From positions 1 through 8,181 of the forward strand of contig JACRIA010000024.1 in the NCBI GenBank assembly GCA_016215735.1: 8,181 bases of DNA, in the 5' to 3' direction. The notes beneath the pieces were generated by a model. The model saw only the letters and a list, made by a program, of their open reading frames with translations, was not told the origin of the DNA and ran no database searches. How positions within the stretch are numbered: position 1 is the first letter of the stretch; each line of letters begins with the position of its first letter. Of the stretch, positions 5,515 through 8,181 are shown piece after piece. The translations under genes were made by a program, and so were the position numbers. The stretch is from Candidatus Peregrinibacteria bacterium. Its GTDB lineage: Bacteria > Patescibacteriota > Gracilibacteria > UBA1369 > UBA12463.

Positions 5515-6792
5515 ATGATTATCGGGACAATCAAGGAAATCAAAGACAATGAAAACCGAGTCGGGCTCACGCCTGCTGGCGTTCGCGAGCTTTGTAGTGC
5601 AGGACACCGCGTGCTTGTTCAGGCTGGCGCTGGAATTGGGTCGGGTTTCAGCGATGCGGAATATGCTTCTAGCGGCGCGGAAATGGTTGATAAGCCAGAA
5701 GATGTTGTTTCTCAAGTTGAAATTTTAGTAAAAGTAAAAGAGCCGATTTCATCAGAATTTCCGTTATTGGTTTTGATGGCTGGCAAAACACTTTATACAT
5801 ATTTGCATTTGAGCGGCGTTGATCCTCAATTAACAGAAGAATTACTCAAAAATAAAATCACAGCTGTTGCTTATGAAACAGTTGTTGGTAAAAAAGGAGG
5901 GCTTCCTCTCTTAGCTCCAATGAGCGATGTTGCAGGAGTTTTAGCTGTTCAATACGGCAGCCAGTATTTACAGAAGAAATATGGCGGTTTTGGGGTTACT
6001 TTGGGCGTTGTTCCGAATACTGAAATTGCTAATACAGTTGTTGTTGGAGGCGGGATTGTTGGAACTCGCGCGGCTTTGACTGCTGCTGGAATGGGCGGAA
6101 AAGTTACAATTTTCGACATAAATCCGGCACGGGTTGAAGCTTTGAAAAAATTATTCAAAAAAACATTGGGTACGAAACTGGCGCAAAATATTTCAGTTTT
6201 GGTTTCAGAGCCGAATGTTTTTGCAGAAGCGATTAGAAAAGCTGATTTGCTGGTTGGCGCGGTTTTGGTTCCAGGCGCAAAAGCTCCGAGAGTTGTAAAA
6301 GAAGAGCATATTAAATCAATGAAAAAAGGCGCTGTGATTGTTGATGTTGCGATTGATCAGGGTGGATGCGTCTGGGGCTCTCACGCGACTTCGCACAGCA
6401 ATCCGATTTATGAAATTGAAGGGAAAATTTACTGCTGTGTCGCGAATATGCCGGGACAGGTTGCGCGGCAGTCAACGCAGGCATTAACATACGCGACACT
6501 TCCTTATTTACTTGAAATGGCGAAAAAAGGCGTTATAAAAGCTGTTAAATCATCTTTAAAAAAAGACGGCGGATTCGCGAAGGGCGTCAATACATATGCT
6601 GGAAAAATTGTTTGGGAGCCGGTTGCGCAGGATTTGAACCGCATGAATGATTATGCTGATTTGGCTGAAATGCTTGGCGTTCAAAAAAAAACTGAACACC
6701 ACCCTGCCGAAGGCGGGATAGAAGCTGAGCGGCCGCACTCAGCGCTGGAAAAAACAGAAAATGTTCGAGAAGAGGCGAGAAAACAAGCTTAA
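5515..6792 (+). CDS. ald: Alanine dehydrogenase
   Basis: NAD-dependent oxidative deamination of L-alanine to pyruvate and ammonia, or the reverse amination. Motifs: MIIGTIKEIKDNENRVGLTPAGV with substrate-binding Arg15, VKVKEP with Lys75, TYLHLS with catalytic His98, the Rossmann loop VVVGGGIVGT (175-184) followed by IFDIN with Asp201 favouring NAD over NADP, and VDVAIDQGG with catalytic Asp281, then VANMPGQVARQST. A transhydrogenase alpha subunit shares this fold, but these signatures are those of alanine dehydrogenase. Known bacterial enzymes are about 370-380 residues; this one is 425, with a charged, Pro/Glu-rich C-terminal tail from about residue 389 that has no place in the family. The start matches the family N-terminus exactly and has no Shine-Dalgarno sequence (AACCAAAAATCCAA precedes it). 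Expression probably depends on read-through of the hairpin just upstream. Confidence 0.94.
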   Translation: MIIGTIKEIKDNENRVGLTPAGVRELCSAGHRVLVQAGAGIGSGFSDAEYASSGAEMVDKPEDVVSQVEILVKVKEPISSEFPLLVLMAGKTLYTYLHLSGVDPQLTEELLKNKITAVAYETVVGKKGGLPLLAPMSDVAGVLAVQYGSQYLQKKYGGFGVTLGVVPNTEIANTVVVGGGIVGTRAALTAAGMGGKVTIFDINPARVEALKKLFKKTLGTKLAQNISVLVSEPNVFAEAIRKADLLVGAVLVPGAKAPRVVKEEHIKSMKKGAVIVDVAIDQGGCVWGSHATSHSNPIYEIEGKIYCCVANMPGQVARQSTQALTYATLPYLLEMAKKGVIKAVKSSLKKDGGFAKGVNTYAGKIVWEPVAQDLNRMNDYADLAEMLGVQKKTEHHPAEGGIEAERPHSALEKTENVREEARKQA

Positions 6793-6942
6793 TTAAACAA
6801 TGGTGTTTTTTCTGGCCAGAGAATATCGCACTGTTTTGTCTATTTTCTGTAACGTTACGGAATGTGGTTTATGCGAACTTTTTGGCCGCCTAAAGAAAGA
6901 ATTTTTTCGACAGATTTAAAATTTATTTTCTGATCAGGATTT

Positions 6943-6956
6943 TTGTTTCGAAACAA
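6943..6956. promoter_or_regulatory. Perfect 14-bp palindrome in the convergent spacer
   Basis: TTGTTTCGAAACAA equals its reverse complement. It lies 11 bases upstream of the weak -35 box at 6968, so it could be a protein-binding site for that promoter. As RNA it would be a weak hairpin. No regulator is known; the role is open. Confidence 0.4.
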
Positions 6957-6967
6957 GCGTGATTTTT

Positions 6968-6995
6968 TTGCGTTAACCTAAGTTTATTTTATACT
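6968..6995 (+). promoter_or_regulatory. Weak promoter for the candidate small RNA
   Basis: TTGCGT (6968-6973; three of six consensus bases) and TATACT (6990-6995; five of six) are 16 bases apart, the same spacing as the two strong promoters in the window. The predicted start near 7002 falls two bases before the 5' arm of the GC-rich stem at 7004. Confidence 0.35.
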
Positions 6996-7003
6996 TCAAA
7001 AAT

Positions 7004-7082
7004 CCGCCTCAAAATTAATCCTCAAAACAGCATCAAAAGCGAAATGTTTGTTCGTATAAATTCCCGATGAGGCGGCCTTTTT
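7004..7082 (+). ncRNA. Candidate small structured RNA, or long-loop bidirectional terminator
   Basis: CCGCCTCA (7004-7011) pairs perfectly with TGAGGCGG (7068-7075), closing a 56-base loop, and T5 plus further T-rich sequence follows from 7078. Inside, GCGAA (7039-7043) pairs with TTCGT (7051-7055) as a five-pair hairpin. The 5' half of the loop holds CCTCAAAA at 7008-7015 and 7020-7027 and CATCAAAA at 7031-7038, about one helical turn apart and probably unpaired. With the weak promoter upstream this would make an RNA of about 80 bases. Read on the - strand, the same stem is followed by ATTTTTG, so it may also end the methyltransferase transcript. A plain bidirectional terminator is the simpler reading. 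It does not resemble SRP RNA, 6S RNA, tmRNA or a tRNA that I could recognise. Confidence 0.4.
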
Positions 7083-7085
7083 ATT

Positions 7086-8033
7086 TTATTTATTCTTTTC
7101 ACCTATAATTATGTAAATTCCCGCAATTTCGACTTTTCTCAAAGAAGAAAAAAGTTTTTCTTTCAGTTCATCGGGATTATCTAATCTTTTTGCAGGCCAG
7201 CGAGGGTATTTGGCCAGAGTTTCCTCAACAGTTTTTATTATTTGGAGATTGGCATTGGTAACAATAAGAGGTATTAAATTTCCAAGTATCGGTATTCTTT
7301 GCCATCCAAATTGATTTAATCCAGTCGTTTCCTCGATTATTGTAAAAAATCCAGAAAATAATTTTATCAATTCTTCAAAAAAAACCACTCCAGGATCATA
7401 TTTATTGGCGGCCATTGAAGAAAATAATGATGATGAATTTTGATTTCTGCTGTCCACAACTGATAATAATGCGCATCCATACATATAAGTTGCTGCTTCT
7501 ATTTCTGCAAATTCACCGGGTATTCCTTCTATTTGAGGAAGAAATTGTTTCATACACACTTTTCCGGGCTGCAGATCTAAGAGGTGATATGTTCTTCCTT
7601 TTGGTTTTAAAATTCTCTTTATTTCGGCAAGCGCTTGCTGGATTTGTTCGACAGTTATGTAATTAAAAACATTCATTGCAAATACTCTGTCCACGGAAGC
7701 ATCAGGGATTTCAGGCATATTGCAGCAATCTACTTTTTTATAATTACCTTTTGGGTTTCGTTTTTTGGCTTCTTCAAGAGCTTCTTCAGAAGGATCGGTT
7801 TGAATAATCCTGTTTTTAAATCTTCGAGGAACAAGGGTATTAAAATAGCCTATTCCACATCCGATTTCTAAAATAACCTCATCATGCTTTATCTTTTCAT
7901 TATTAAAAATATATTTCACTCCCATTTTTTCAGCGTTTTTTACATGGTTTCTATCCGATTGTTCAACTTTTTGCAGATGAACAATGGGATCTTCATCAAT
8001 TTCTTCAAGATCAATTTCTTCAAATAGGTCCAT
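7086..8033 (-). CDS. Class I SAM-dependent methyltransferase
   Basis: A 315-residue protein with a Rossmann methyltransferase domain; the substrate is unknown. Motif I is VILEIGCGIGYFN (53-65, SAM-binding glycine loop), Asp80 in IQTDPSEEAL should contact the SAM ribose, VDCCNMPEIPDASVDRVFAMNVFNYI (101-126) covers the adenine-contact Asp and motif IV region, and ALAEIKRILKPKGRTYHLLDL (134-154) is the usual post-domain strand. The N-terminus is very acidic (MDLFEEIDLEEIDEDP). The 155-315 half has no motif I recognise and includes a hydrophobic run, IPILGNLIPLIV (247-258), that may be a buried helix or membrane contact. The frame stays open to 8165, but a consensus promoter lies at 8053-8080 and a terminator at 8125-8155, so the ATG at 8033 is the start. 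Transcription appears monocistronic and convergent to ald. Confidence 0.85.
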   Translation of the reverse strand: MDLFEEIDLEEIDEDPIVHLQKVEQSDRNHVKNAEKMGVKYIFNNEKIKHDEVILEIGCGIGYFNTLVPRRFKNRIIQTDPSEEALEEAKKRNPKGNYKKVDCCNMPEIPDASVDRVFAMNVFNYITVEQIQQALAEIKRILKPKGRTYHLLDLQPGKVCMKQFLPQIEGIPGEFAEIEAATYMYGCALLSVVDSRNQNSSSLFSSMAANKYDPGVVFFEELIKLFSGFFTIIEETTGLNQFGWQRIPILGNLIPLIVTNANLQIIKTVEETLAKYPRWPAKRLDNPDELKEKLFSSLRKVEIAGIYIIIGEKNK

Positions 8034-8052
8034 AAAATTTAGGTTGGTTAAT

Positions 8053-8080
8053 ATTATACCTATTGTTTTAGCTTTGTCAA
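8053..8080 (-). promoter_or_regulatory. Consensus promoter of the methyltransferase gene
   Basis: On the - strand, TTGACA (8080 down to 8075) and TATAAT (8058 down to 8053) are both perfect, with a 16-base spacer. The predicted start near 8046 gives a leader of about 13 bases before the ATG at 8033. The leader reads AACCAACCTAAATTTT and has no Shine-Dalgarno sequence. This site decides the gene start. Confidence 0.85.
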
Positions 8081-8124
8081 AGAATTCAACAGAGAATTGT
8101 TTGACGATGTGAAAAAATGATCTG

Positions 8125-8155
8125 AAAATCCCGCACGATCGAAGAAAGTGCGGGG
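8125..8155 (-). terminator. Rho-independent terminator of a gene outside the window
   Basis: CCCGCAC (8130-8136) and GTGCGGG (8148-8154) form a seven-pair GC-rich stem with an 11-base loop. On the - strand it is followed by ATTTTC and, a few bases on, by six T. On the + strand no U-tract follows. It would end a - strand gene lying beyond base 8181 and insulate the methyltransferase promoter from read-through. Confidence 0.6.
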
Positions 8156-8181
8156 AGGACGTCATTAAAATTTACGATTTA

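Larger units (their letters stand above)
6793..7085. other. Non-coding spacer between convergent ald and the methyltransferase gene
   Basis: The 293 bases between two convergent genes hold no credible reading frame. They are AT-rich but carry several perfect palindromes: GTAACGTTAC (6849-6858), CTGATCAG (6930-6937) and TTGTTTCGAAACAA (6943-6956). There is a weak promoter and a GC-rich long-range stem with a U-tract near the right end (both listed separately). GGCCGCCT at 6884-6891 is also complementary to 7070-7077 and could compete for the stem's 3' arm. No convincing terminator lies immediately after ald. Confidence 0.7.

Noticed and set aside
5401..5715. Minus-strand reading frame across the ald start
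   Set aside because: It is antisense to the conserved ald N-terminus, crosses the terminator and shows no protein motif.
5515..6792. NAD(P) transhydrogenase alpha subunit
   Set aside because: It shares the fold, but the start, the substrate-binding Lys and His motifs, and VDVAIDQGG with NMPG are those of alanine dehydrogenase.
7004..7082. SRP RNA, 6S RNA, tmRNA or a known riboswitch
   Set aside because: No conserved core of these RNAs was recognised, and no + strand gene follows that a riboswitch could control.
8034..8165. A 44-residue N-terminal extension of the methyltransferase from an ATG at 8165
   Set aside because: The extension would be encoded across a terminator hairpin and a consensus promoter whose predicted start lies at about 8046; the ATG at 8033 fits better.

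Overview
The window is a compact, moderately AT-rich stretch of a bacterial chromosome. It carries seven genes: six on the + strand and one on the - strand. The organism is not identified by any marker gene here. Four things suggest a small-genome bacterium, possibly of the Candidate Phyla Radiation (Patescibacteria): a clustered non-oxidative pentose phosphate set, no recognisable Shine-Dalgarno sequence before any of the six visible starts, low-complexity A/C-rich spacers, and very divergent versions of conserved proteins. That placement is inference. No mobile element, CRISPR array, tRNA or rRNA was seen.

Bases 1-3075 form a sugar-phosphate cluster on the + strand: the 3' part of a transketolase gene, then prs (PRPP synthetase), rpiB (ribose-5-phosphate isomerase B) and rpe (ribulose-phosphate 3-epimerase). 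Together they interconvert glycolytic sugar phosphates and pentose phosphates and pull ribose-5-phosphate into PRPP for nucleotide synthesis. Two spacers in this cluster are odd: prs-rpiB holds an almost G-free A/C-rich degenerate repeat, and rpiB-rpe is a tandem array of a 7-bp unit (CAAAAGT).

Bases 3093-5384 hold a new transcription unit. A consensus promoter (TTGACA, 16 bp, TATAAT) has its -35 box buried in a perfect 18-bp palindrome. It drives a 745-residue protein read here as a highly divergent RelA/SpoT homologue: a recognisable HD hydrolase domain, a synthetase-like region that lacks the catalytic motifs, and a TGS-like domain. This is the most unusual protein in the window.

Bases 5385-6792 hold alanine dehydrogenase (ald), preceded by two tandem hairpins. 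The second is a good rho-independent terminator only about 20 bases before the ald start, so it could be an attenuator.

Bases 6793-7085 form a non-coding convergent spacer rich in palindromes. It ends in a candidate small RNA or bidirectional terminator: a weak promoter, a GC-rich closing stem whose 5' arm begins where transcription would start, and a U-tract. Bases 7086-8033 (- strand) encode a class I SAM-dependent methyltransferase with its own consensus promoter (again TTGACA, 16 bp, TATAAT), which fixes its start. Upstream of it is a - strand terminator for a gene outside the window.
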